DNA of 61,698 nt from Bacteroidetes bacterium GWF2_35_48 (GTDB taxonomy: Bacteria > Bacteroidota > Bacteroidia > Bacteroidales > GWF2-35-48). A program made the position numbers and the translations under genes. This document shows positions 27,187 to 35,069 of the stretch, one piece after another. Location of the stretch: the NCBI GenBank assembly GCA_001769125.1, contig MEOG01000099.1:11220-72917 (forward strand), written 5' to 3'. Numbering within the stretch: the stretch's first letter is position 1; every line of letters starts with the position of its first letter. Below the pieces are notes generated by a model. The model made no database searches and had not been told where the DNA came from. It was given only the letters and a program-made list of their open reading frames with translations.

Positions 27187-28857
27187 TTACTTTGAGGTAG
27201 ATGTAGCAGAACCATCAAGAATAGCACTGTATTTCTTGGGGTCTTTTAAAACCTCGACTGCTTTTTTTACTGCTTCGTCTTTTGCAAGTGATGCCTCTAC
27301 TCTACCGCTCTGGAAATAGTAGCGACCAATGATTTCATCTTCTATCAGCTCTTTTATTTCTTCTTTAAAAGAACGCAAATCCTTTTCTTTGTCATGGGCA
27401 AGTTTTTTTTGCAGCGCATCAAACTCACTTTGCGCAATGTCTAAATATTTTTCATTTTTTGCAATTTCCTTTAACTGCTTGAGCGTTTCTTCACTTTTGG
27501 TTTCATAATCAAAATTTTTTCCTGATAAAAATTTGATAAAATCATCATACTCTGCATCGCTTAAATGGAATTCTTTTGCTGCTACAATTTGTTTCTTTTC
27601 GTTTGCAAATTTTGTTGCATAATCGAAAATATAATTTTTAATAAACAGGCTCTCTGAAATTTTACTCAGACGCTCAGGTTCTATTGTAATATCAGGGTTT
27701 ACACCACCGCCGTCGTATACTTTACGTCCTTTTTTTGTTTTAAATTCGGTAATAAGAGAATCGGGCACCTTGCCTACACTACCATCAATATTGCGATGCG
27801 AATAATCGAGTGCCTGAATACAACGCCCGCTAGGAATGTAATACTTTGCAGTTGTAACTTTCAGTTTCGCATTGTAAGTAAGATCGCGTGTAGTTTGTAC
27901 AAGACCTTTACCAAATGTACGCTGACCAATAACAACACCCCTGTCAATATCCTGAATAGCGCCAGAGACAATTTCAGAAGCAGAAGCAGAACCGCTGTTT
28001 ACAAGAACGACAATGGGAATTTCTTTATCAATAGGAGAACTTGTTGCTTTGTATGTTTTGTCCCACTGCTTAACTTTTCCTTTTGTACTTACAATATCCT
28101 GACCCTGGTCTACAAAAAGATTGACGATATTTACAGCTTCCATAAGTAATCCTCCTGGATTTCCGCGTAAATCAAGAATTAAATACTTTGCATTTTTTTT
28201 CTCTTTCAATTCCTGCAAAGCGTCTTTAACTTCTTTGCCTGCCTGCTCTGTAAAATTCATCAAACGGATGTAGGCGACCTGATCATCTATCATCCCGGAA
28301 TAATTAACATTTTTAATTTTAATTTCTTCTCTTTGTAACGTCTTTTCAAATTGTTCATCGGGAAAAGGTCTTTTAATAAGCAATTTCACGGGAGTGTTGG
28401 GTTGCCCTTTCAGAAGCTCACTAATGTCGCTTGAATTTTTTCCTTTTGTTGTTTTCCCATCAATTTCAAGTATCATATCTCCTGCTTTCAAACCCGCTTT
28501 ATTAGCAGGATATCCTTCATAAGGATCTGTAATCACAACATATTCTGTTGCGCCGCGAATCAATGCTCCGATACCTCCATACTGTCCTGTTGTCATAAAA
28601 CGATAATCTTCAATTTCAGATTCTGTTATATAACTAGTATAAGGATCGAGAGATTGTAGCATCTCGTCAATACTTTTCTTTACAAGATCTCCGGGTTTTA
28701 TTTCATCAACGTAATAGAGATTTAATTCCTTGAAAAGTGTGTAATAAATGTCAAGATTTTTTACAATTTCAAAACTATCATCTTTGAAACTGTAAAAAAA
28801 TAAAGAAGATACAGCAATGGAGGCTGTAATTATTATTAATCTAGCTTTTTTAAACAT
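27187..28857 (-). CDS. S41-family C-terminal processing protease
   Basis: A 556-residue Ctp/Prc-type serine protease. An N-terminal membrane anchor or signal (about residues 7-24), an N-terminal helical domain (LYYVDEIKPGDLVKKSIDEMLQSLDPYTSY), a PDZ domain (about 90-165; GGIGALIRG, PANKAGLKAGDMILEIDG) and the S41 core follow. The catalytic Ser is in VLVNSGSASASEIVSGA and the Lys in GQRTFGKGLVQ. RGNPGGLL is also diagnostic. A long helical C-terminal extension (about 410-550) is typical of Bacteroidota members. It trims C-termini of envelope proteins in the periplasm. It follows yidD after the repeat-rich gap 28858-29082. Confidence 0.94.
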   Translation of the reverse strand: MFKKARLIIITASIAVSSLFFYSFKDDSFEIVKNLDIYYTLFKELNLYYVDEIKPGDLVKKSIDEMLQSLDPYTSYITESEIEDYRFMTTGQYGGIGALIRGATEYVVITDPYEGYPANKAGLKAGDMILEIDGKTTKGKNSSDISELLKGQPNTPVKLLIKRPFPDEQFEKTLQREEIKIKNVNYSGMIDDQVAYIRLMNFTEQAGKEVKDALQELKEKKNAKYLILDLRGNPGGLLMEAVNIVNLFVDQGQDIVSTKGKVKQWDKTYKATSSPIDKEIPIVVLVNSGSASASEIVSGAIQDIDRGVVIGQRTFGKGLVQTTRDLTYNAKLKVTTAKYYIPSGRCIQALDYSHRNIDGSVGKVPDSLITEFKTKKGRKVYDGGGVNPDITIEPERLSKISESLFIKNYIFDYATKFANEKKQIVAAKEFHLSDAEYDDFIKFLSGKNFDYETKSEETLKQLKEIAKNEKYLDIAQSEFDALQKKLAHDKEKDLRSFKEEIKELIEDEIIGRYYFQSGRVEASLAKDEAVKKAVEVLKDPKKYSAILDGSATSTSK

Positions 28858-28884
28858 AATTCTTTTTTTTGATATTTTTTTTTC

Positions 28885-29028
28885 AATAGATGTTCAATAG
28901 ATGTACAATAGTGCAACGATAGATGTTCGGTAGATGTACAATTGTTAGTTCAATAGAGGTACAATTGTATTCCTACCGAGTCTCTATTGTATTTCTATTG
29001 TATTCCTATTGTATTCCTACTGAATATC
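28885..29028. repeat. 11-bp phased array forming a long imperfect inverted repeat
   Basis: Thirteen units, all 11 bp except one of 12. The left seven follow CAATAGATGTA; the right half follows CTATTGTATTC, its approximate reverse complement. The array can therefore fold on itself as one long hairpin or act as helically phased DNA. It lies downstream of yidD and upstream of the S41 gene, inside a minus-strand run. Confidence 0.8.
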
Positions 29029-29040
29029 AAATAAATTTTT

Positions 29041-29075
29041 AATTTTTAATTCTAAATTCTTAATTCCTAATTATA
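29041..29075. repeat. Heptamer array (AATTCCT type)
   Basis: Five in-phase 7-bp units: AATTTTT, AATTCTA, AATTCTT, AATTCCT, AATTATA. It is the reverse-oriented counterpart of the array at 13073-13114. Confidence 0.75.
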
Positions 29076-29082
29076 TTAAACA

Positions 29083-29304
29083 TTAAGGCACCGGATCATA
29101 CCCATGTCCTCCCCAGGGATTACAAGAGGCGATTCTTTTTACAGAATAATATAATCCTTTAAATGGTCCATGTTTTTTTAATGCTTCAATACTGTAAACA
29201 GAGCATGTAGGCGTATAACGGCATGCTTTCCCGAACCATGGAGATAAAACATACTGATACACTTTGATTAAACCGATAAAAAAATAACTAAGAACCTTTA
29301 GCAT
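29083..29304 (-). CDS. yidD: YidD membrane protein insertion efficiency factor
   Basis: A 73-residue YidD. A short amphipathic N-terminus ([24 protein letters not shown]) is followed by the conserved [13 protein letters not shown] and [12 protein letters not shown] ending. It assists YidC-dependent insertion of inner-membrane proteins. The gene overlaps the end of rnpA by 17 bp, the usual arrangement, and yidC is not in the window. Confidence 0.96.
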   Translation of the reverse strand: MLKVLSYFFIGLIKVYQYVLSPWFGKACRYTPTCSVYSIEALKKHGPFKGLYYSVKRIASCNPWGGHGYDPVP

Positions 29305-29710
29305 GCTGTGTTTTTATTTTCTGTAAAATTAATACAATTTTTGATTCGACATCGGAATAATCAGGCATTTCATTGCTTGTATAAACGAACCCAACAGCCA
29401 TTTTAATATTTTGAGCTGTTAAATAATTGTAAAATTCTGATTTATTTTTCCGGTAAGATTCTCTAATAAGCCTTTTGATTCTGTTTCTGTCTACCGCTTT
29501 TTTAAAATTCTTTTTTGGAACGCTGACAATTATCTGTGCAGGAAAAGATGATTCAAAAACAGCATCAATCCAAACAACTTTTATTGGGAAATTATTAAAA
29601 TACCGTCCCTTCTCGAAAAGTAAATCAATCTGAATTTTACTTGACAAACGCTCTTCTTTGCAAAAAGTATTTCTTAAACAGTTACTCAATTTATAAGATT
29701 TTAAAGGCAT
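29288..29710 (-). CDS. rnpA: Ribonuclease P protein component
   Basis: A 140-residue RnpA, the protein subunit that helps RNase P RNA mature tRNA 5' ends. The family core starts at [21 protein letters not shown], and the basic RNR motif is [14 protein letters not shown]. About 14 residues precede the usual start ([14 protein letters not shown]) and no other ATG is available. The ATG directly follows a hairpin and T-run read on the same strand (29711-29733), an odd position for a start codon. It overlaps yidD. Confidence 0.94.
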   Translation of the reverse strand: MPLKSYKLSNCLRNTFCKEERLSSKIQIDLLFEKGRYFNNFPIKVVWIDAVFESSFPAQIIVSVPKKNFKKAVDRNRIKRLIRESYRKNKSEFYNYLTAQNIKMAVGFVYTSNEMPDYSDVESKIVLILQKIKTQHAKGS

Positions 29711-29733
29711 AAAAAAAGGGGAATATTCCCCTT
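29711..29733 (-). terminator. Terminator-like hairpin between hemD and rnpA
   Basis: A perfect 18-nt palindrome, AAGGGGAATATTCCCCTT, followed on the minus strand by a seven-base T-run that touches the rnpA ATG. It can end hemD transcription but also sits in the 5' leader of rnpA, where it could act as an attenuator. Confidence 0.75.
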
Positions 29734-29759
29734 GTAAAAATACTAAAATTTCGCAATAA

Positions 29760-30518
29760 TTATTTTTTCAGGTTTTTAAAATGATTTTTCAGAAAAATAT
29801 CTAATGCCATGGTCATAGAAGGAGCTTCTTTTGAAGGGGCAGGAATATCAAGACGCAGACCGGCATCTTTAACTGCTTTGCATGCAGCAGGACCGAAAGC
29901 TGCAATTATTGTTTCCTGTTGCTTGTACCTTGGAAAATTTTTCTTCAAAGATGGAATTTCATTAGGGCTGAAAAAAACAAGGATATCGTAAGAAAAATCT
30001 TTTTTTAAATCAGAAAGGTCGCTGTTTACAGTTCGGTATAATATCGTCTTCGTAAATTTAATTTTACTTTGTTCTAACCGGGTTGCGAAATCGTCTTTGT
30101 GAACATCTGAGCAGGGAATCAGAAAATATTGCTCGCTGTGTTTTTTTATTATCTCAATTAAATCCTGCATTACACCATTGCCGTAAAATATTTTCCGCTT
30201 TCTGTAAACAATATACTTCTGAAGAAAAAATGCGGTTGACTCAGAGATACAAAAATATTTCATATCGTCAGGAACAGTAACTTTTAACTCTTCACACAAT
30301 TTGAAAAAATGCGTTACAGCAGTTTTACTGTTAAAAATAATAGCACTGTGGTCAAGTATCGTAATTTTAGTTTGCCTGAACTCTTTTAAAGTTACAGGTT
30401 CAATCTGTATAAATGGCTTAAAGTCTATTTTCAAACCATACCTTTCAGCAAGTTCAAAATAAGGAGACTTATCAGTCTCGGGTTTTGGCTGTGATATTAA
30501 AACTCTTTTGATCTTCAA
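29760..30518 (-). CDS. hemD: Uroporphyrinogen-III synthase
   Basis: A 252-residue HemD-family protein with a TTG start (MKIKRVLISQPKP); no ATG is nearby. The fold is recognised by the alternating two-domain pattern: VLISQPKPETDKSPYFELAERYGLKIDF, ITILDHSAIIFNSKTAVTHFF, ILYRTVNSDL, DILVFFSPNEIPSLKKNFP, then AFGPAACKAVKDAGLRLDI and TMALDIFLK. It cyclises hydroxymethylbilane to uroporphyrinogen III in haem synthesis. Sequence conservation in this family is low, but the AFGPAACKA segment and its place between DUF4271 and rnpA in Bacteroidota fit. It overlaps none of its neighbours; 32 bp from DUF4271. Confidence 0.88.
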   Translation of the reverse strand: MKIKRVLISQPKPETDKSPYFELAERYGLKIDFKPFIQIEPVTLKEFRQTKITILDHSAIIFNSKTAVTHFFKLCEELKVTVPDDMKYFCISESTAFFLQKYIVYRKRKIFYGNGVMQDLIEIIKKHSEQYFLIPCSDVHKDDFATRLEQSKIKFTKTILYRTVNSDLSDLKKDFSYDILVFFSPNEIPSLKKNFPRYKQQETIIAAFGPAACKAVKDAGLRLDIPAPSKEAPSMTMALDIFLKNHFKNLKK

Positions 30519-30550
30519 GGCAGAAAAATTTTTTAAGAAAACTTTTAAAT

Positions 30551-31669
30551 TTAACTGTTAATCAATCTGTGAAAGAATTTACCAATGAGAAACAAAGGTA
30601 AAATTTCAACGGCACAAAGGTATAAAATCAAATAGAAACCAGAAAAATTTATTTTCATACTTAGTTGAAAAATTCTGAAAAGCCTGAATAAAAACGAAAT
30701 AACAAACAATATACTTCCAAAAATGATAAAATAACGGATAAAAGTATCATCTAAAAAGGGAATTATTATTACAACAGGGAATAAAATAAGTCCTAAAATT
30801 TTATTATAAAGGAGAATATTATGTACGAATAAGGACACTTCTTTTGTATGATTTAATAGAAATCCCATAAAGTGATAAAAAAGATATTTAAACAAATAAA
30901 TAAACAATAGCAAAACCGCAATGATTCCAAAAAGAGTAAAATTTGTTTTATCTAAAATATCAATACCCCAAAAAACTGCTGCTTCATAAACAAACAATGT
31001 CAAATTGATGATAAATAAAACATTCAGAGAAAATAAAACCCGCTCGGTTATTGTATTTTTTTCTTCCCTGAGTCTGAAAGAAACTTTTTCATCATAGGAG
31101 GATTGAAAAATAGTGTAAATATGTTTTCTGAAAAAAGCATAAACCCATCCGAATATCACTAATGACAAAATAAAAATAACAATCATCCAGTCTGATGGAT
31201 AGCGTGAATAAAATTTTTCGGGAAAATTAAAAACTGCCTTTCCGGTTGTATATTTATACGAATAAGTAGAATCTCTAAAAGGAATAATTAATTTCGCTTG
31301 ACTAATATTCAATGATTGAGTTGGAAATGAAAAATCATATAAAGAAAATGCAGCAGTATCTTTATAGACAAAGCAATCTTGTCTGCTTGCTACGTTAATA
31401 TCTTTATATTTCTTATGTTTTATCGCCTCATCGGCTACAAATTCTTTTTGTGTTGAATCAGAAAAAGTAATTTCCGAATTATTTAAGCCTTTATCAGAAA
31501 TAGAGTCTTTTGATCCTTGTTTTTTTGTTTTTTCATGCAAAGAATCGGCAGAATGCTTTTTGTGCTTCTGTTTTCCCTTTTCTTTTTTTTTAACAGGCAG
31601 CGAATCCTGCTGGAAAAAAGAAAAATCATTGCTGTAGAAACAAATATTATTTTCTGTGTTTATTGTCAT
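30551..31669 (-). CDS. DUF4271 membrane protein
   Basis: A 372-residue protein. The first 150 residues are soluble and rich in Lys/Ser/Asp; five to seven helices follow from about residue 160 (FIILSLVIFGWVYAFF). This matches the Bacteroidota DUF4271 family, usually encoded beside hemD, and of unknown function. The soluble part probably lies on one side of the inner membrane. The start overlaps the end of rsgA by 23 bp, which suggests coupling. No motif for catalysis is seen. Confidence 0.85.
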   Translation of the reverse strand: MTINTENNICFYSNDFSFFQQDSLPVKKKEKGKQKHKKHSADSLHEKTKKQGSKDSISDKGLNNSEITFSDSTQKEFVADEAIKHKKYKDINVASRQDCFVYKDTAAFSLYDFSFPTQSLNISQAKLIIPFRDSTYSYKYTTGKAVFNFPEKFYSRYPSDWMIVIFILSLVIFGWVYAFFRKHIYTIFQSSYDEKVSFRLREEKNTITERVLFSLNVLFIINLTLFVYEAAVFWGIDILDKTNFTLFGIIAVLLLFIYLFKYLFYHFMGFLLNHTKEVSLFVHNILLYNKILGLILFPVVIIIPFLDDTFIRYFIIFGSILFVISFLFRLFRIFQLSMKINFSGFYLILYLCAVEILPLFLIGKFFHRLINS

Positions 31670-32573
31670 CTCCTGATAAAATGCTTAAATAGCTATTGTA
31701 ACGTGAAATACTTATTAAATCTTTATCCAACGCATCTTTTACCGCGCAATTAGGCTCATGCAAATGCGTACAATTGTAATATTGACATTGAGATGAAAGT
31801 TTGAAAAACTCAGGAAAAAAATGGTAAACTTCTTCTTTATTGATATCTATTACTCCAAAACCTTTTATTCCGGGAGTATCAATAATAAAAGTATTATTCT
31901 CCAACTCAAACATTTCGGAATGAGTTGTTGTATGCTTTCCTTTATGGTGTGCGTCTGAAATAGGGCTGATGCGAATATTTTTTGATGGGTCAAGATATCT
32001 GATTAATGAGCTTTTCCCAACTCCTGAATGGCCTGAAAGAAGACAAATTTTTCCCTGCATTAATTCCCTTACTTTTGTCATATTCATTTCCTTTTCAATA
32101 GAAATGGCAAGACAAGGATAACCAATCTGCTCATAAACGTACATCATTGCATTATTATATTCGATTTCATCTTCATTGAACAAATCAATTTTATTGAAAA
32201 GAAGAACTGCAGGTATTCTGTAAGCTTCTGCGGTAACAAGAAACCTGTCAATAAAAGTTGTCAGTGTAGAAGGATATTTTACTGTAACAATTAAAACAGC
32301 CAAGTCAATGTTTGATGCAATAATATGTCCCTGACGGGAAAGATTGGAAGATTTTCTGATAATATAATTCTTTCGTTGCTCAATGCTTTTTATAATTCCG
32401 TAATCGCCATTTATTTCATAAGTAACAAAATCGCCAACTGCAACGGGATTCGTAATTTTACTATCCTGTATCCTTAATTTTCCTCCAATAAGACATTCAA
32501 GGTAAGTGCCTTTTCCATCCTTGACAGTATATCTGCTTCCTGTTGATTTTATTACAATCCCTCTGTTCATCAT
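31647..32573 (-). CDS. rsgA: Ribosome small subunit-dependent GTPase A
   Basis: About 308 residues from the ATG at 32573 (the next codon is also ATG; a TTG six codons upstream lies in the promoter). RsgA is a circularly permuted GTPase. An OB-fold precedes the GTPase domain, in which NKID (LLFNKIDL, G4) comes before the P-loop GHSGVGKSSL (G1) and DTPGIKGFG (G3). A C-terminal zinc-binding segment follows (C..YNCTHLHEPNC). It acts late in 30S subunit maturation. It is the first gene in a minus-strand run to the S41 protease. Confidence 0.96.
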   Translation of the reverse strand: MMNRGIVIKSTGSRYTVKDGKGTYLECLIGGKLRIQDSKITNPVAVGDFVTYEINGDYGIIKSIEQRKNYIIRKSSNLSRQGHIIASNIDLAVLIVTVKYPSTLTTFIDRFLVTAEAYRIPAVLLFNKIDLFNEDEIEYNNAMMYVYEQIGYPCLAISIEKEMNMTKVRELMQGKICLLSGHSGVGKSSLIRYLDPSKNIRISPISDAHHKGKHTTTHSEMFELENNTFIIDTPGIKGFGVIDINKEEVYHFFPEFFKLSSQCQYYNCTHLHEPNCAVKDALDKDLISISRYNSYLSILSGDDNKHRK

Positions 32574-32588
32574 TATTAAATAAGTGTG

Positions 32589-32596
32589 CAAAAATA
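32589..32596 (-). promoter_or_regulatory. Putative -7 element for rsgA
   Basis: TATTTTTG on the minus strand, 15 bases before the chosen ATG. No -33 partner at the consensus spacing. Confidence 0.45.
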
Positions 32597-32676
32597 AGAA
32601 TATTTAAACAATTTGCCTATTAAAATTATTTACGATATTTGCCGTAATAAAATCTGTCAAAATTTATTGACATGAC

Positions 32677-32768
32677 AAACTTGAAACGTTGATTTCGTCG
32701 TCGCTGACTTCGCTGACTTCGACTTCGCTCAGTCAGCGGTTAACGTGAAACATTAAACGTGAAACAAA
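32677..32768. repeat. Heptamer array next to xthA
   Basis: AAACTTG, AAACGTT, GATTTCG at 32677-32697, several GACTTCGCT-like units, then AAACATT, AAACGTG, AAACAAA (32748-32768) running up to the xthA start. The intervening GCTCAGTCAGCG also appears at the array before exbB (3144-3155). Confidence 0.65.
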
Positions 32769-32769
32769 A

Positions 32770-33534
32770 ATGAAAATAATATCATACAACGTAAATGGAA
32801 TAAGAGCTGCTCTCAGCAAAGGACTTGACCAATGGATAAAAGAAGAAAACCCGGATATTCTCTGCATTCAAGAAATAAAAGCCAATATTGAACAAATCAA
32901 CACACAGGCTTTTGAATCGCTCGGTTACTATCATTTCTGGTTTCCGGCTGAAAAAAAAGGATACAGCGGAGTAGCTATTCTTTCAAAAATCAAACCCGAT
33001 AATGTTATCTACGGTATAGGAATTGAAAAATTTGATGCTGAAGGAAGAATAATCCAGGCAGATTTTGGATCCCTTACAATTATAAATTCTTATTTTCCTT
33101 CAGGCACAACAGGTGAGGTAAGGCAGGCTTTTAAAATGGAATACCTTGATGCATTTCTAAATTTCACGGGCAATCTTTTAAAAAAACGTCCGAGACTTAT
33201 TTTATCAGGCGACTATAATATCTGCCACAAGCCCATTGATATCAACCATCCTGAACTACATGAAGATGTATCAGGTTTCTTGCCAGAAGAAAGAGCCTGG
33301 ATGGATACATTTGTTGATAACGGATTTATTGATTCATTCAGAGTCTTCAATAATAAACCCGCACAGTACAGTTGGTGGAGTTATCGAGCCGGTGCAAGAC
33401 CCAAAAATTTAGGATGGAGAATAGATTATCACATGGTAAGCATTGCGTTAAAAAATAATCTTAAAAATGCAGCTATTTTAAAAGATATTGTTCATTCAGA
33501 CCATTGCCCTGTTTTTGTTGAAATTGAAGAATAA
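32770..33534 (+). CDS. xthA: Exodeoxyribonuclease III
   Basis: A 254-residue ExoIII/AP endonuclease. Family motifs: ISYNVNGIRAA, LCIQEIKA with the metal-binding Glu (about residue 34), LSGDYNICHKPIDI with the catalytic Asp/Asn, NLGWRIDYHMVS, and the terminal SDHCPVFVEI with the active His. It cuts at abasic sites and degrades 3' ends during base-excision repair. Its start is directly preceded by a heptamer array instead of a recognised promoter. It stands alone, divergent from rsgA. Confidence 0.96.
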   Translation: MKIISYNVNGIRAALSKGLDQWIKEENPDILCIQEIKANIEQINTQAFESLGYYHFWFPAEKKGYSGVAILSKIKPDNVIYGIGIEKFDAEGRIIQADFGSLTIINSYFPSGTTGEVRQAFKMEYLDAFLNFTGNLLKKRPRLILSGDYNICHKPIDINHPELHEDVSGFLPEERAWMDTFVDNGFIDSFRVFNNKPAQYSWWSYRAGARPKNLGWRIDYHMVSIALKNNLKNAAILKDIVHSDHCPVFVEIEE

Positions 33535-33570
33535 ATTTTTTCTTAACTATTATGATATCATTAAACTGTT

Positions 33571-33917
33571 TTACGCAAATTGTGGAAATTGATGTTTAAG
33601 TTGGAAGTTGATAGTCAGAAGTTGGAAGTCGGAAGTCAAAGAGTCGGCAGTCGGCAGTCAAAGAGTCAGCAGTCGGAAAAGTCGGCAGTCGGCAGTCAAA
33701 AAAAGTCGGCAGTCAGCAGTCAAAGAGTCGGCAGTCGGCAGTCAAAGAGTCGGCAGTCGGCAGTCGGTATTCAGGCAGACTGTAGACTGTAGACTTTAGA
33801 CTGTAGACTGTAGACTGTAGACTGTAGACTGTAGACTGTAGACTGTAGACTGTAGACTGTAGACTGTAGACTGTAGACTGTAGACTGTAGACTGGTTGAA
33901 AAAAGCATTTTACGTAA
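33571..33917. mobile_element. MITE-like element, copy 2, with expanded heptamer core
   Basis: Ends match copy 1: TTACGCAAATTGTGGAAA (33571-33588) on the left and GCATTTTACGTAA (33905-33917) on the right, an inverted pair with one mismatch. Inside, units AGTCGGC / AGTCAAAG (33618-33773) pass into about 17 copies of GTAGACT (33776-33894), period 7. Three-fold reading of the 7-bp period produces false reading frames in several phases. The element is 347 bp against 144 bp for copy 1, the difference being heptamers. Confidence 0.65.
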
Positions 33918-33971
33918 AATAAATAATAACATATATAAAATGTATAGGTCTCATAATCCGGGGTCTTTTTC

Positions 33972-34856
33972 ATGAAAAATTATTTGTCTCAATGTAATAT
34001 ATGCCCCCATAATTGTGTTGTAAACAGGCATGAAAGCAAAGGTTTTTGCAGGGCGGGAAATAAGATAAAAGTTAATATTTCGCAGCTTCATTTTGGAGAA
34101 GAGCCTATATTGTCTAGAACAAAGGGAAGCGGTACTATTTTTTTTTCGCATTGCAACCTCAGATGTGTTTTTTGTCAGAATTTTTTAATCAGTCATAGGG
34201 GAGAGGGGAGCGAAATCAGCATAACTGAATTAGCAGAAATGATGCTCGATTTGCAGAATAGAGGCGCGCATAATATTAACCTTGTTTCTCCTTCTCATTT
34301 TTCGGTTCAGATTATTCAAGCACTGCAAGAGGCAAAGAAAAAGGGTTTATCTGTTCCCATTATTTGGAATAGCAATGCTTATGAAAATACTGAAATAATA
34401 AAGCAATTAGATGGGCTGGTAGATATTTATTTGCCCGATTTAAAGTATTGGGATAATCAACATGCGGAGAAATATTCCGGTATTTTAAATTACCGAGAGC
34501 ATTCTTGTGCTGCAATTCGTGAAATGTTCTGGCAGGTAGGAAATATCAGAGCAGAAGAGGGACTGGCTAAAAGAGGAATGATGATACGGATTTTAAATTT
34601 GCCACACAATATTAATAATGTTGAAAAATCGTTAAGTTGGATAAAAGAAAATTTTGGAACCGATATTTGGATAAGCCTGATGTTTCAGTATTATCCGGCA
34701 TTTAAAGCTAATAAATATCCTGAAATTAACAAAGGCATAACAAAGGAAGAATATGATTATGCTGTTTCAATCTTTTACATACTTGGTTTTCACAACGGAT
34801 ACATTCAGGAAATTTCATGCAGCGATGAATACACCCCCGATTTTATCAAATATTAA
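33972..34856 (+). CDS. Radical SAM protein of the PflA/PflX-like type
   Basis: A 294-residue radical SAM protein. An N-terminal Cys pair set (C8..C11...C15, C26) comes before the radical SAM signature CNLRCVFCQN (Cys 61, 65, 68), which binds the [4Fe-4S] cluster. SIIWNSNAYE, GLVDIYLPDLKYW and the terminal GYIQE are as in the COG1313 (PflX-like) group. That group is related to pyruvate formate-lyase activating enzymes, but no glycyl-radical enzyme is encoded here and the substrate is unknown. It is 33 kb-side of, and not adjacent to, the peptide cassette at 42 kb (about 7 kb away), so it is not assigned to it. Confidence 0.88.
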   Translation: MKNYLSQCNICPHNCVVNRHESKGFCRAGNKIKVNISQLHFGEEPILSRTKGSGTIFFSHCNLRCVFCQNFLISHRGEGSEISITELAEMMLDLQNRGAHNINLVSPSHFSVQIIQALQEAKKKGLSVPIIWNSNAYENTEIIKQLDGLVDIYLPDLKYWDNQHAEKYSGILNYREHSCAAIREMFWQVGNIRAEEGLAKRGMMIRILNLPHNINNVEKSLSWIKENFGTDIWISLMFQYYPAFKANKYPEINKGITKEEYDYAVSIFYILGFHNGYIQEISCSDEYTPDFIKY

Positions 34857-34884
34857 ATTTTCTAAGCAACTCTCCACACTGTAC

Positions 34885-35066
34885 AATCGCGCCACTTGTC
34901 CTTAGCGAAGTCGAAGTATGGTGCGATTTGTATTTTTAAACCTGAATCCACTCTGAAAACCCCATAAATGACACTAATTTCACGAATTTAATAAGTTGAT
35001 TATTAGTTGTTTTTTCAGAGACAATTTGTGCAATTCGTGTCAAAAACACTTTGCGGAGTGGATTCA
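34885..35066. repeat. Inverted repeats in the radical SAM - glycosyltransferase gap
   Basis: AATCGCGCCA (34885-34894) pairs with TGGTGCGATT (34919-34928). A second pair, TGAATCCACTC (34943-34953) with GAGTGGATTCA (35056-35066), encloses CACGAATT (34981) and AATTCGTG (35032). These convergent-gene stem-loops might serve as a two-way terminator, although there is no strong T-run. Confidence 0.6.
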
Positions 35067-35069
35067 AAC

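Noticed and set aside
33580-33973. Several open frames with repeated short peptides (for example STVYSLQ)
   Set aside because: They are translations of 7-bp repeats; every frame of a 7-bp array reads through, so length is no evidence of coding.
33972-34856. Radical SAM protein as the modifying enzyme of the peptide cassette
   Set aside because: It is 7 kb away, separated by a glycosyltransferase gene on the other strand, and looks like the PflX group without a SPASM domain.
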